Shown here: positions 1 through 11,740 of the stretch, piece after piece
Layout of the letters: each line of letters starts with the position of its first letter
Numbering within the stretch: position 1 is the first letter of the stretch
Source of the DNA: Alectoria sarmentosa
Taxonomy: Eukaryota; Ascomycota; Lecanoromycetes; Lecanorales; Parmeliaceae
Assembly: GCA_009733775.1 (NCBI GenBank)
Contig: WOGZ01000186.1
Location: 1 to 64,000, forward strand
Length of the DNA stretch: 64,000 nt
Reading direction: 5' to 3'
Made by a program: the position numbers and the translations under genes
The notes under the pieces: generated by a model
What the model saw: only the letters and a program-made list of their open reading frames with translations
What the model was told of the DNA's origin: nothing
The model's database searches: none

Positions 1-335
1 ATAAGCGAATTTATAAAAAGAAAATGTTATTTAAACTTATTTATTAAATAATAAACTCGCTTATATATATTATATAAAAAATTATATATATTATATAAAA
101 AACTTATATAAATTATATAAATTCGATAAATGATTATAAAAGTAATATTTTTAAGTTCGTTACTTTTCGATAGAAAATTTATAAAAATTCGATAGTTATT
201 CGAGTTCGATTTCGAGATTTTTTTATTTTATATAAACTAAATTATAATCGTCTTTATACTTTTCTCTTTATGTTATTTAAACACGATCATTATCATAATC
301 ATAATCACAATTTACTATTATTGAAACCACTCGGC
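1..335. other. AT-rich block at window edge
   Basis: The first ~330 bases are almost entirely A and T, with runs of TATATA and TTATAAA and no long open frame. Composition changes sharply to ordinary sequence after about 340. Such TpA-rich blocks in filamentous ascomycetes are often repeats mutated by RIP (repeat-induced point mutation). That origin is inference, since no parent element can be recognised here. Confidence 0.75.
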
Positions 336-1393
336 TATTAGTTATTCCGCTCCGCAATTTGTTCTCGTAACAAAATGAGTGTCATTTTGATATTTTTTAT
401 TCATTGTTCGCATCGGCCTACTATTTATTCGAGTGATAGTCTTGAACGGGTTTCTTCCTTGAGCTCTCCCCCTCCACGAATTCTGAAAACAAACGGAAAT
501 TACAGTTCAGAAGTGGAATTGGTTCCCGACCTGTCAGGCTTTGAACCAGTTTGATTAATGGGTCAAGAAGTAAGGGTGGACTCTCGGATGCTCTGCTACT
601 ATGACATACGAGATGCATAAACTGATGAGTGAAGCCGAACGGCTAGAAGGGGAAGTGGGTACACCGCGGGTTTCAAGTCGTATTAATTGATGTAGAAGAT
701 GAAGCATTGCGGTGTTATGCGATGAGAGAGAATGGTATAGACAGTCAAGGCTATTATCAGCTACAAGTCCTCGGACTCTCAGCGACGAGTGGGCCTGCCA
801 TGGGGGCAGGTCTTTAATTCTACAACATGGCTACCTTGAGAAATTTGGGGATGCGCGTATATCGCTCGGTCTTTGGCTTCAAATTTTTGGTCAAGAAGGA
901 ATATGACTATGACAGTGAGTAGCCATAACAGAACAATGTCAAAAAGGGTTTCGTGTATGGTATCAGCCTCACAGCCCTACATGACCTAATTAGGCCTTTC
1001 AGTGAGAGGTAGGTTGAAATCACAACCACTCGGGAGACCATCTAATTAAGTTTTCGTTATGATCTAGAAGTTTTACAAGTTCCCTTTTCAATGTAAGACG
1101 TTTCTATCCGCATGCCTTTGTCTTCTGCAGGTTTTACCACCAATGAAAGCATTATGCGAAAAGCCATATTCACGAGTAAAACTTTCCGGAAACAAAACTC
1201 TGAATTTCAGGAAACAGGCAACTGTGATCTTGAATCACATAAAAAGAAGCAAAACTCGCGCTCAATCCTGCAGCACAGATTCTTCATGGATGGCAACTCT
1301 CAATCATCGTCTTGTTCGCCATTTTTCAACGCGCCACAGGTCGCAGCCGGTAGATCTCTCCGGGAGAAGAGAAGCGGGAATAAGAAGAGCATC
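336..1393. other. No confident gene; short coding-like stretch 690-930
   Basis: No gene can be supported. Between about 690 and 930 on the + strand one frame reads protein-like for ~40 codons, is interrupted by a TAA, then continues protein-like for ~30 more. This may be a relic exon, but I recognise no family. Its position just upstream of a broken AAA+ gene fits a decayed region. Confidence 0.5.
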
Positions 1394-3207
1394 ATGTCAG
1401 AGAAGGAAAAGATGTCACCCATGTATGTTTGAGCTTGGCGGGCAAGAATTTCGCGATGCGTCGCTGACATACAGACAATCCATAGTATCTTACCCTTCTT
1501 CATTCCAAAGGTTAAAAAGCCAACTGAGTGGGACTGCGAAGGATGCAACAGTAGCACTGACCATCACGACCTTTTCGGTCATTTAATAGAAGAGCATAGC
1601 TTCTCGCTGGAAGACCTATCATGGGCAATGCAGAATGGAATCGATGCTGAGACGATCAAGAGGTACCTGGATCGTTTTGATGCCGCGACCCTCCGGTCTG
1701 AGCTCACTGGGGTAGTCAAGGTATCTCCGGAGGGGCCTTTCGTACCAATACTGTACTTCGCGGCGGAGAGAAATTCCCCAGAGATCGTGAGGCTACTGTG
1801 CAAATCTGGCGCCCCGCCAAGCAACAGTGAGTGGTTGTCGCCTTTGAATGAGCCGACAATACCGCTATTGTCCTATACAATCATGGTTGCTGAGCGCGAT
1901 CTATCTGATACCACAGGAACGGTGCTTGCTCTTTTAACTTCGGGCGCAAAGTCTGATGATGTGCCTAGGGATATGTGGGAAAATCATGTGACAACTCCCA
2001 CCAAAGACTTGGCCAAGCCAACTCTGGAGAATGATCCGCGGAGAAAATGGTGTACCAAGGAAGTCCGGGAGACGCTCTCCAGAACTTTGAACTCATGCAA
2101 CGGTATTTCCTCTGGAAAGCCGACCAACAGGAACGGCCAAGTAAAAGGAAGAAGCAGATTGCGCAGCGCCTTGGCTTGTCAAACATTCTTGAGGTTCCCT
2201 TTCATATCATTGGCCAGAGATCAGCAGTTCAGCAGGTGTTGGATAGCATCGTGGGCCACTATTTGCGGCAGTCGCAATGTCCGTTAACTCTCCTGCTCAC
2301 AGGCGCTAGTGGTCATGGAAAGACTGAGTTGGCTAAACGCATGGGAGAACTCTTGGCACTTGATACTTGTGCTATAGACTGTACTGAACAGCGACACGAG
2401 ACCGACCTGTTTGGCCCCAAGGCTCCGTATCAGGGATGGATGGACGGCTCCAAACTCAACAATTTCCTCTGCACGAAGAGCGGCCAGAGGGCTGTCGTTT
2501 TCATGGACGAGTTCGAGAAGATATCTGAAGAAGTGCGCAAAGCACTCCTGTTGCCATTTGACTCGGGTTTCTACAAAGACCGCCGCTTCGGGAAACAATT
2601 GGATTGCTCGAGGACCATTTGGATTCTAACATCAAATCTAGGACAAGAGACCATCAGCAAATTCTGGGCTAGTCATCTTCAAGATCAAAGCGAAGAGCAA
2701 CAAAAGAAGGCGCCTTTTGATCAGCTTGACAAGGCGCTGAGACAAAATGCCATCAGCGAGTGGGGAGCCCCGCTAGCCGGGCGACTGACGGAGATCGTGT
2801 CATATTTTCCCTTCAACAAAGGAGAACAGGCGGTGGCGACGTTCAAGTTCATGCGTGAACTTTGGAACAAAGCTCGCAAGGACATCAACACAGATGGGAA
2901 CGAGTTTTTTGGGCATCTCTTCGTCAACTTTACAGACGAGGGACAGATTGCGTCGCACCCAGCAGCAAGATACTACGACCAGGAGACGGGCGCTCGATCT
3001 CTGTCCCAGGCTGTGAACCATGAGATTGAGAAAAGGCTCTACTATGAATTTCTCAAACAGAATGAGGAGATCAGTAACGAGATGAATAACCTCGCATTGA
3101 CCAAACTTGACGTCCGCCTGGAGACTGGCTTTAGCGATAGCGAGATTGTGGTGAAGCGCTTCGGAGTCAAGGCGGTGAAGCGTTCCGAAACGGGAGATGA
3201 TCTATGA
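1394..3207 (+). pseudogene. Broken ankyrin-like/ClpB-type AAA+ ATPase
   Basis: The order is a short N-terminal segment, a Cys-containing WDCxGC motif, an ankyrin-like helical region (about 1630-2000) and a C-terminal AAA+ module. In the 2047-3207 frame I see Walker A GASGHGKT (frame residues 86-93), Walker B VVFMDEFEK (150-158), sensor-1 TSN (195-197) and a GARSL...EIEKRL segment typical of the ClpA/B D2 C-terminal subdomain. This architecture recurs in fungi as Clp-like ATPases of unknown client. Reading frame must change about three times: near 1428 (frame from ATG 1394 hits TGA at 1430), near 1490-1497, and near 2093, where one missing C in an AACCTC context would join RTLN to MQRYFLW. No GT-AG intron explains any of them. 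The C-terminus looks complete. Recent pseudogene or consensus indels are both possible. Confidence 0.75.
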
Positions 3208-3666
3208 TGAGGATGGCAAGCGAAAATGCAAAGACGGTACTTGATGATGAACGCTCGGCAAGAAGACTGCCCAGGCTTAGGGTTTCCATAGGGGATCAAG
3301 ACGTAGATTTCGTTGTTTTGTTACCCCAAAGAAGATAGAAAGAGTAGATAGTGTTACCTGATGTTACCACATTGTTCGGCATGGAAGTCAAAGTGCTGCT
3401 TCTTGGGTCAAAGCATCCTTAATTGTAATTGTTCTATAAGTCTCTGTTGAATTGACAAGGCCATATCGCTGATGCCACTTGTGTTATATAGAGTGAGTGA
3501 TACGACAATTGAGCTAACTTTTCAGTTGCGGCTATCATTCACGAAGGATGGAATGTTCCGATGCAGATTGTTTCACTTCCGGAAACTAAAAGTCATACTG
3601 TTCGACCACTTTGCATCCTTGTAGACCCAGCTGCAGGGTGTGGGTACAGCTTGAGGTGGTTGAGAT
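3208..3666. other. Intergenic, nothing recognised
   Basis: This is sequence of ordinary composition between two broken genes. I see no ORF, repeat or RNA gene. Confidence 0.6.
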
Positions 3667-4440
3667 TTAGTCGCAAATGAGAGGAGATTCTGCCTGTCGA
3701 ACGCGCGCGCGATCAGCCTTTCCGTTTCGGCAACGAGTTTTCGAGTAGCCCAACCGCATACCAGGGAAGTAACGATTTAAAACTACGAATTCTGATAGAC
3801 CCTCCGAATGTCCTCTCATCTTGACCATCTTCTCAAGAGCATTGGTTTGAATAGTTAGCTTTCGCGATTTCCCACTATGTTCCATGAAGTCATATCCGTA
3901 ACGGTCTCTCTCGAATATGCTCGCAGCAAAGTACATTTTAGAGCACGTAACTCCACCGCTCCCAGCATCGCTATCGCTTCAAGGGTCGAATCGGTTGAAG
4001 CTATCTCAGAGCGTCTCATCATGTCGATTGTCCTGCCTTTCTGTACTATGGTCATGATTTCGCTGAAAGATCCTTTGAGGTCGAGATGAAAGGCGGCGAA
4101 ACTGATGGCAGCTTGGAAGAGCATAGGGTCTGTTAATATCCACGGAACCCAGGCGGTACTCAAGGGACTCTCGTCTTTGCCTTTCTCCGGGACACAATTT
4201 CGCGCTATAAACGTATCAACCCAAGCATACTTTAAATTTGCACGACCTGGGAGGCGACTGGTGAGCGAGCTTTACGGGTAGGGATACTCACAGTGATGTT
4301 GTAGTTATCAATTCTGGGCTCTTTCATCTAGTGAATGAGAGTTGATAAGATCTTGGTTTCCGCTTCCAAGCGCAGCCCTAGAACTTGAAGGTACCAGAGA
4401 ATCTCCAGAGCTCTTCGATACTGACGTAATGGGATAATCA
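3667..4440 (-). pseudogene. Remnant of fungal-specific transcription-factor domain protein
   Basis: Reading leftward from about 4245, a continuous frame gives KYAWVDTF, ...AWVPWILTDPMLFQAA and AFHLDLKG. This pattern is typical of the C-terminal fungal transcription-factor domain of Zn2Cys6-like proteins. A second frame (3936-3667) continues the homology-like sequence with ALEKMVKMRG and then degenerates. The two frames are not joined by a convincing intron. Upstream (4440-4290) a Ser-rich linker-like frame ends at TGA-TAA. No zinc cluster is visible, so the DNA-binding end is missing or unrecognisable. I infer a decayed gene. The family assignment rests on remembered motif style, not on a search. 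Confidence 0.5.
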
Positions 4441-5648
4441 AGCTGCGGGCCGAGTCATTTGAATGGCGGCAACATGGGAAAGAGGGTTGTCTGGACCTCA
4501 CTCAATACCTTCTCCTATTCCGTTGGCCATTCACAGAAGGCATCTTGCGGCATTGCGTCATGATAACATGCATCCCTGAGCCTATCGAAATTGACGAGAC
4601 GGTAGCCGGCACCGGCATCGCTGGGCGGCTTCCCTGTTTGGGTTTAACAAATTGTTGACTGCAGGGCCTAGTTATACATTATTTTCCGCCTCCGTCGTGC
4701 TTCGCGCGCCGTATTCGCGCGAATAACCTATTTTCAGACTTTGGTTCCGGCATCGATTTGGCTCAGTGATATTGATAAGACGCCACGAACCACCAGAGAC
4801 AGACATCTTGGTCACTGAGATTTAGTGGACTTTCTGGATTGACCCAGCAGTGAATCCTGTTGGACCTTGAATGGGAAAAGCAAGGATTTTAATAAGCAGT
4901 CACAGCTACTGATAACAACACTCTACTCACTCCGTCCGTAGTACTTTCCAAGCTGGGAGCTTCCCCAGCCACCAAGTCTCCAGAATTACAGAAGGATTGC
5001 AAATCTCTCATGCCCCATACTACCGAACATATTGCAGCTGCACTTGACACTACATCTGGGTTGAAAGCTACAAAGACATTGGCGAACTCAATCAGTCATA
5101 CCTGGTCTCATTCCTTCAGAGCAACGTCAGGCCTTGAGGCGAGAAGTAGTCGGTTTTGGACTGAAGTAACTAGGCTGGGAACATGTCTTTCTCTAACTTG
5201 GCTTATATCGATTCATGGGTGTGATACTAGCCAGATTGTTGACTCGAAGACTGGGACATGGACCGCTTAGGGGGTTCAGGCATTGCGTCGCGCGAAATCA
5301 GACGAGGCGCTCCGAAACGTCACAATCTTTTTTCGGAGCGAAGAGCTGTTCATGAGTAGCACAGATTCACGTGTACTATATTCAAAGCAGTAGGTAACAA
5401 TAAAAGTTACAGCCTCGAGGTATCAAATGCCCACTCAAGACATACAGTCTGACTGTCAGCTGCGTCATACATAAAAGAACAGTTCCAGGCAGCACGGCCG
5501 ATAGTTTACTCCCATTGCTGCAAGTGCACGTATGCATTCTCCTTGGCTCCAGCCTTGACATCTGGCAGGAAATCGTCACTGCACGGCCAGTCGGTCAGCA
5601 CCATTGGGCAATTCTGCAAGGTTATTTGGGAGAAGCGGCGAGGATAAC
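4441..5648. other. Intergenic; no supported gene
   Basis: An 86-codon + strand frame at 5010-5270 shows no recognisable domain and no intron context, so I do not call it. The 3' flank of the following minus-strand gene lies at the right edge. Confidence 0.5.
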
Positions 5649-7897
5649 TTACAGCTGCGTACAAGCTACCTCGGTCACAGAAGGTGTAGACTTGGCTGAA
5701 TTGACGCAAGGAGTCTCGGAGGCAGCAGCGCAGTCTCCAAGTAAATTGGGTGCAGGCGTATGGGATACCGCATGCACCAGCGGAACAGACGTAGAAACAA
5801 CCTGAGTACTAGTGGGACTGCTGCCAGATTCGCTTTCTCCGGTGGACGATGGAATGGAAGATGTCCACCCTTGAGCGATTTGAGGGGTGCTAAGCAATTG
5901 GGCCGCTGATGCTGATGCCTCGTGACCGGTTGCGCCTATGCCATTCTGTACGCTCTGGATTTTTGTACCAGCCGCTGTGGAATATTTACTGTTCGAGCTT
6001 GTGTTTATCGGGCTGAAGGTCGGAGTTGCCCACTGAAAACTTGGTTGCGGACTTTGGCTATTCAGATTCGTTTCGACGACAACAGTTACTGAGGTACTAC
6101 CTGCGGCATCGGCAAGCTCTTGGGATCCCGTGGCCTCTTCTAAGTGCGGTGTGTGCTCTGTGGCAGTGAGAATATCCGCGCCCTGGGGACTTGGTGTGAT
6201 AGCCTTTGCGTCCTGTGAGTCAGGTATTTCAGGGGAGTTCAAGATCTCCCGCCCAAAACGAGGCTGGCTAGAAGCAGGATTGTTGACGTGTGTTACGGTA
6301 GACGCCAAGTCGATAGGGCTTTGATCTTCCATCTCATGCAGTTGCTCATTGATGCTAGGAGAAGGAGAAGGAATTGTATGTCGCGGTTGGGGAGTCAGCA
6401 CCTCGCCGGTCTTCTTGTCTATAAATTCTCCAGGCTTCAGACCCCATGTTTGCTTTCCATCGATCATTTCACCTTTGCAGAACGCCTCATGGAAGTAGAG
6501 AGGGTTTTTGACACCAGATTCCAATACCCTTTCCTGTGACGGAGAGTTGAAAAACGGGTACCGATCTTTGACGCTTTGCACAAGCTGAGGGAACTTCAAA
6601 GGTGTCTCGGAGATTGCGAGGACCTCATACACGATAGCATTCCAAGATAACTTTGGCCTCTCGGGACGCTCTGCGTACATCGCAGCAGAAGTAGATGTTG
6701 AACTGCTTAGATGATCAGGCATCAGTGCGGATCTAGTTAAGATGGACTTCGAAGGTGATATCTGCTCCGGTTCTTGTGCAGGTGGTATGTCGTTTTCCTC
6801 AACCTGCTCCGGTGTGGCAATTCCACGAGGACTGCTCTCAGAGCCGGAAAGTCTGGTATAGTCTACGGCGTTTCGTGCTCGGCCCGACTTTCGCATATGT
6901 TTTCCAGATGAGAAGCCGACAATTTTATCAGAGTCTCCTGCACCCTCTTTGGACGTCATCTTGGCGTAGGCACGACGAGTAGTTCGCCCTTCAAACTCCG
7001 CGGTCTTTTGGACTACGCTCAAATACTCCGGTTCCTTCTCCTCGTCGGTAACGTATTCCCAATTCCCCGCGTAAATACCCACGCCTTTTCGCCTGGCCGA
7101 TTGGTCTATTTTAAGAAGAGGTAGTCAGTAAGATATAGAATGTAAAGTTCTTAAGAACGTGTAGAGAACTCTGGAGTATAATGATCATGCGTAAGGAAAT
7201 ACCTTTAGCATCTGAGTAAGACTCCTGCCTTGGGGGTTCTGGTGACTTTCTAGCTACATCTGAAGGTGAAACAGCTTCGTTTGACTTCGCCTCTAAGGAT
7301 GCCTTTGCTGTTGTGACAGCCGTCCGTTGAGCTGTGATCACACGCGCCTGGTGCCGATCCAAGAGCGGAAGAGAAGCACGATCGTCTTGTCTTCTCCTCT
7401 TGGATGGCTGCTTAAACGCTGCAGCTGAACGTTTTACCGGTACGGTACTGGGAGTAGATTTAGAGGCCTTGGGGGTGCTAATGCCCTGCTGGAAGGCCTC
7501 GTAGAACTTGGAATAATTTTCCCCGAATGCTACAGTATGCACGTCATGAGTGGGGTAGATCTGCAGCACTAAGTCAGCTCCTAGTCACCAAAGCAGCCTT
7601 ATCATCTACCTTGTTCGGAGGTGTGTTTTTATCAGCAAGTCTGATTAAACGCCATTTCTCCACCATTTTATCACAGTTGCCACCATTCCCGTTGGTCTCT
7701 CGTTCCTCACTGGAAGGGCTCGCTGAGGTCGAGTCGTATGAATCATCCGAGTCATTGGAATCACCCCAATGCGGTAGTTTCACATGCTGGCTAGCGATAT
7801 ACGATTCCTCGTTTCCAGAATCTGGTATGCCTGGGCGCGATAATGGCATAGAAAGTTGGCTCTCGGGTCCGAGGCTGCTGGCTGTGACATCATCCAT
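5649..7897 (-). CDS. Forkhead-like winged-helix protein, 700 aa
   Basis: Three exons (7610-7897, 7203-7560, 5649-7105) sum to 701 codons. Introns 7561-7609 and 7106-7202 have GT-AG ends and CTGAC branch sites. Residues ~367-455 align by eye with a forkhead domain: LSWNAIVYEVLA (helix 1), PQLVQSVKDRYPFF (helix 2), a VKNPLYFHEAF recognition-helix-like segment and TWGLKPGEF near the wing. The rest is low-complexity Ser/Thr/Pro-rich sequence with a basic KRRRQDD stretch (possible nuclear signal) in exon 2. A nuclear DNA-binding or chromatin role is inferred. The domain deviates from classical forkheads (no NSIRHNLS motif), so it may be a fungal-specific winged-helix family. ATG 7897 was chosen because upstream sequence reads like 5' UTR. 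Confidence 0.8.
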
Positions 7898-10800
7898 ATT
7901 GATTTGCAAGGCAAGCTCAAAGTAGTCTCGATCAGTGGGATAGCCTCGATGAAGATGGCACGCTGCGAAAGTTGGTGGGATGTAAGCAGATGAGGCCTCT
8001 ACGGGTCGACGCGTGTGGGTGTGATAAACAAAGCAGAGAACGCGCGTAGGTCTGGGTCTAGTACGCGCTTGGCGCTTGCAAAGATACAAAGTCGTTGACT
8101 CGGCCTGGAAGAAGGATGGTGATGGATAGAGGTAGTCAAGGTCTAAGAAAGGCGGATGAGAGAGGGAAGAGAAAGAAGTTGAAAATCTTGGAGCAGAAGT
8201 TTGCCTTTGGGGACAACTAAGCAACGCAGCCTAACGGCAACTACCGATCTCCCGCGCTAGGCTCAAAGCTAAAGCAGCTAGCTCGGGCTCAGACCGTCCA
8301 ATCATCCGGGGAACCGGATATTATCGAAAGTCTTGGCGCTAAGCCCAACACTGTTGCTCCGAAGACAAAGACTCGTAATCTGGAACAATTGTTTCTATTT
8401 CTATCTCCACTCTCGTCTCGTCGTACCAGTGTACAAAATGGTGTGAAGATGGTGAATGAATGAATCCCGAAATTTGATCCGACATGCCCGGGCGATGCTG
8501 CAGCCTTTTGGGGAGCCTAGAAGGATTCAGAAGCTGAAGAACCAGCCGTTAAATCATGCATCTCACGGACTTAGCCCGCTCGCCGTCTAGCCTTCCCCTT
8601 ATTCTCCTAACGAAAGAGTGTCTGCTCTTGTTTCATGTTTGAAGTACATCTACCCTCCATTTCTGACGGATCAATCAGTTAACACGAAGGCCATCTGATA
8701 CTGCGTCTAACACTCCTTGATACTCGCGCCACTATGTTCTACCATCGACAGCGTGTAATTCCCGAATGAAACCCATGTCGCCAATATCTCATCAATCACA
8801 GCTACTCCGACCAGCAAACAAAATAGCAGTCATCAGACCGAGAAGCCTAGCAATGGTATCGTTGAACTTACCTATAGTATTGAATATATCAGTTGTCTCA
8901 TTTATCGATTGTGGTAGATGGATTCGTTAGCTTCCACGGATCTTCCTGAAGGATCACGTACTGACTCTAGCCCTTTATTGGCTCATGGTATAGAGTCTAA
9001 TGGCAGGATTACCAATGATGACAACTTACAGCCATTTGAGACCTGGTAGTGCGACTATGATGCTCAGTACACTGTTAATATTATCTGCGGCGGCTGATGG
9101 GGTCAAGGCCGAGTGTCGTTGTCCGCTAGTGTCCCCAGAAGCGCCAAAGATCTCGGTCTCTGGTATTAGCCGATGATAGCAGTCACCACGCGACCCAGCG
9201 TGCAACGGCCAGCCGGGTTCCTGTGTACGCTGATTTGTGCTATGCTCGGCAACGCAGCATCAGAAATGCCAAAGCTGCAGTTCTATGCTCGCCCACGCCT
9301 GGACTGTTATCCAGTATTGCAATAGCTGTTGATGCAGATGGTTTTCCCTTGTGAGTCTTTCTGCATAGCAATAGATTTGATGTTACCTGATGCCGATGTA
9401 GATTGGTCTAAAATCTCATTTCTCCTTTCTCCTTTATGTCATTTCAAACGCAGTGTCAACTAGAAGTGGTTGTGATAAAATAGGCAGCATCTTTGCCAGC
9501 ATATGATAGGCGTATAACCGTCAGAGCGGTATCCCTTTGTTCATTGTGGGTCTCCTCTTTCGTTTAATCATGCTAGCTTGTATTACTATTTACAAATCCG
9601 AAGATGAAGACAACGCAGATTATTTATGAATAAAACCACTCTTAGTCGGCATGTCAGAGTCAAGTTAGATCATGCGATGACTCCCCAGCATGTCGAATAC
9701 GATGAACCACAGAGGTTTGCCACAACGTCATCCATTTAACAACATTGATATCCAAGGCTTGCATACCCACCAATCTGATCTTCAGACTCTAGATACTAGG
9801 TAGATGATTTGAACCCATCGCCGCAGTAAGACTGTGGTTTAGTGTGTTTCATAATTTGTATCTCACAGTGGCGAAGAAGTTCATGGAAAGTGGCAAATCT
9901 TAAATGGAGGAAGTTTTCAGCAGCGAGCACATCCGCTGCACGCCGAGAACTATAAATAACATCAAGTTTGCCTCACTTCTCAGCAAGGCCATGAGCCCAA
10001 ATCGTGTCCTAAGTCTCGCATTCCATTCTCTTCCGCGAGCTGAGGATTATGATTGGGAATGTATCCGAATCTTACGTGTGCCAAGACGCTAGTGGCAACT
10101 CGAAAATGATTAGAACTCCCAGGAAAACGGCATCGCAGTCTCCGAAACGGTATGGGTATTTTTACAGCAGATCCTAGGAGCTCCACCAATCATATTACAC
10201 GCCGTGTTTGGTCGGTCCAGCATCTTTTGTACCATCAGCGCTGGGGCTGACAATCCTTGCTCGCCCGGGACGAGGAGTTCCTTGGTGCTGGGAAGTACTC
10301 CATGCCTTTCCAGGCCTGATAGCCACAGTAAGGAGACGGTCAGATCACTTATCTAGGTGGCCTGCAATGCCCCTGGTGTGCATCGAGCTATGAGACAACT
10401 TTCACCCATCTTTACTCCCTTGGTACCGTCAGCGACCCCTCGCGCGCTTTGAACGACCACAGCATTAGACTAAGTCATCCAAAACGTTGTAAAACCGCGA
10501 CATGGGCCTTCACCATACCAGCGGCAGCTTTTCCACTACTTATCTATACCCCTGGAGACAGCCACACTTAGTATTTTAAACCGCTGGCACGATCATCTTC
10601 CTTGGATCATTTGCTATCTTTGTCAGTGCAGTAAAGCATCGACTATCCTATATCTGCGTCGAAATATCACAGTATCGCCGAATAGGACCGATATAGCGAG
10701 GAACCATCTATACACCAGCGCTCTAGTCATCACTCTATTAGGCCTACGCCTCTCAACTAGGCGCGAACTGCCTGGTTATAGGATCACTGAGATTAGCTAT

Positions 10801-11094
10801 TCCTTTTGCATTTTCAGCATAAACCTTTACGATCTTAAGTTACAACATCACCGCGCCTCCAAATGGCGCTGCGACCATTAGAGGCACCACAAATACCAGC
10901 AACACAGCAATTTCAACAGCGCCAGGTACAGGCATATCCGTTGACCAAAACTAGCTTGTCATTCAGTTAGCAGTTATGCTTCTCCGCTTTCTATCTCTAA
11001 GATCCGTCTTCAAGACTTTCGGTAAATAATTCCTCCTCTCTCCTATACCGATTTTGTGGTTTACCCACAACTGTTTCCCAGCGCAACCTAGCAA
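7898..11094. other. 3.2 kb gap without supported genes
   Basis: From 7898 to ~8400 lies the 5' flank of the forkhead-like gene. The remainder has no frame over ~70 codons, no clear splice-linked coding pattern and no terminal repeats. Composition is ordinary, unlike the AT-rich block at position 1. It could hold highly decayed repeats that cannot be recognised without a database. Confidence 0.5.
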
Positions 11095-11421
11095 TCACAA
11101 TACAGGCACATACCTCATATCAGGTGTAGGCGTGGTGGCCTTCGGATTCCAAAGGGTAAAGACGCCCTTTGCACCCTCAGCGTTTCTTTTCAGAATGCTG
11201 GACCAGGCTATCACCTCGCTCTCACGTAGCGGCATCGCCGTCGCAGGTATAGCTTTAAGGGAAGGAGCAGTTTGTATCACGCCCTCAGCAACTCGAATCT
11301 CTGTGGGAACCGAATCCTTTAACAGATTTACGGAGACGCCGCATTTGTCAGCAAAGTTTGTGTCGCCGACGAAGAGTCCATTATAGCAAACAACAAGACT
11401 CAAAGCTGATAGACAATTCAT
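11095..11421 (-). CDS. Possible small secreted protein, 108 aa
   Basis: A single-exon frame starts at a true ATG (11421). The first ~19 residues (MNCLSALSLVVCYNGLFVG) are hydrophobic and could be a signal peptide. The rest is mixed, with one further Cys and no recognised motif. Codon choice is compatible with a gene but not decisive, and the frame may be one exon of a longer or degenerate gene. No function is assigned. Confidence 0.35.
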   Translation of the reverse strand: MNCLSALSLVVCYNGLFVGDTNFADKCGVSVNLLKDSVPTEIRVAEGVIQTAPSLKAIPATAMPLRESEVIAWSSILKRNAEGAKGVFTLWNPKATTPTPDMRYVPVL

Positions 11422-11740
11422 GCACTCGCGCTACCACGAGCGAGATACATCCGTCTTCCTCTGTGTTGCCGTCCAACAATGATGGCCACCGTTGTTGTCC
11501 AAGGCTTGGTTGAGATGGACACTTCGTCCCGGGCAAGAATTTCTGGGTTACACTATGCTGTTGATGCTACAAGAACATGTCAACGGGCATTTCTCCAACA
11601 GTTTCATTGTGAAAAGGGGCTCATATTTTCTAGTCGAATAGTTGAAGGAAATTCAAATCAGCCATTATTATCGCATGGACCCAACCGCGCACGCCTCCAG
11701 GGCACGCATCCGTCAGTCTAGTGTCGGTGTCACCCTGTCA

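Noticed and set aside
1423..1474. Intron GTATGT...GCTGACATACAG at the start of the AAA+ gene
   Set aside because: It looks like a perfect intron, but joining it to the MSEKEK frame runs into a stop and loses the conserved LGGQ-type segment; kept only as an alternative explanation.
9790..9870. tRNA-like T-arm on the minus strand (GATGG-GTTCAAA-TCATC)
   Set aside because: The T-arm pairs, but no matching acceptor stem, D-arm or anticodon arm could be built around it.
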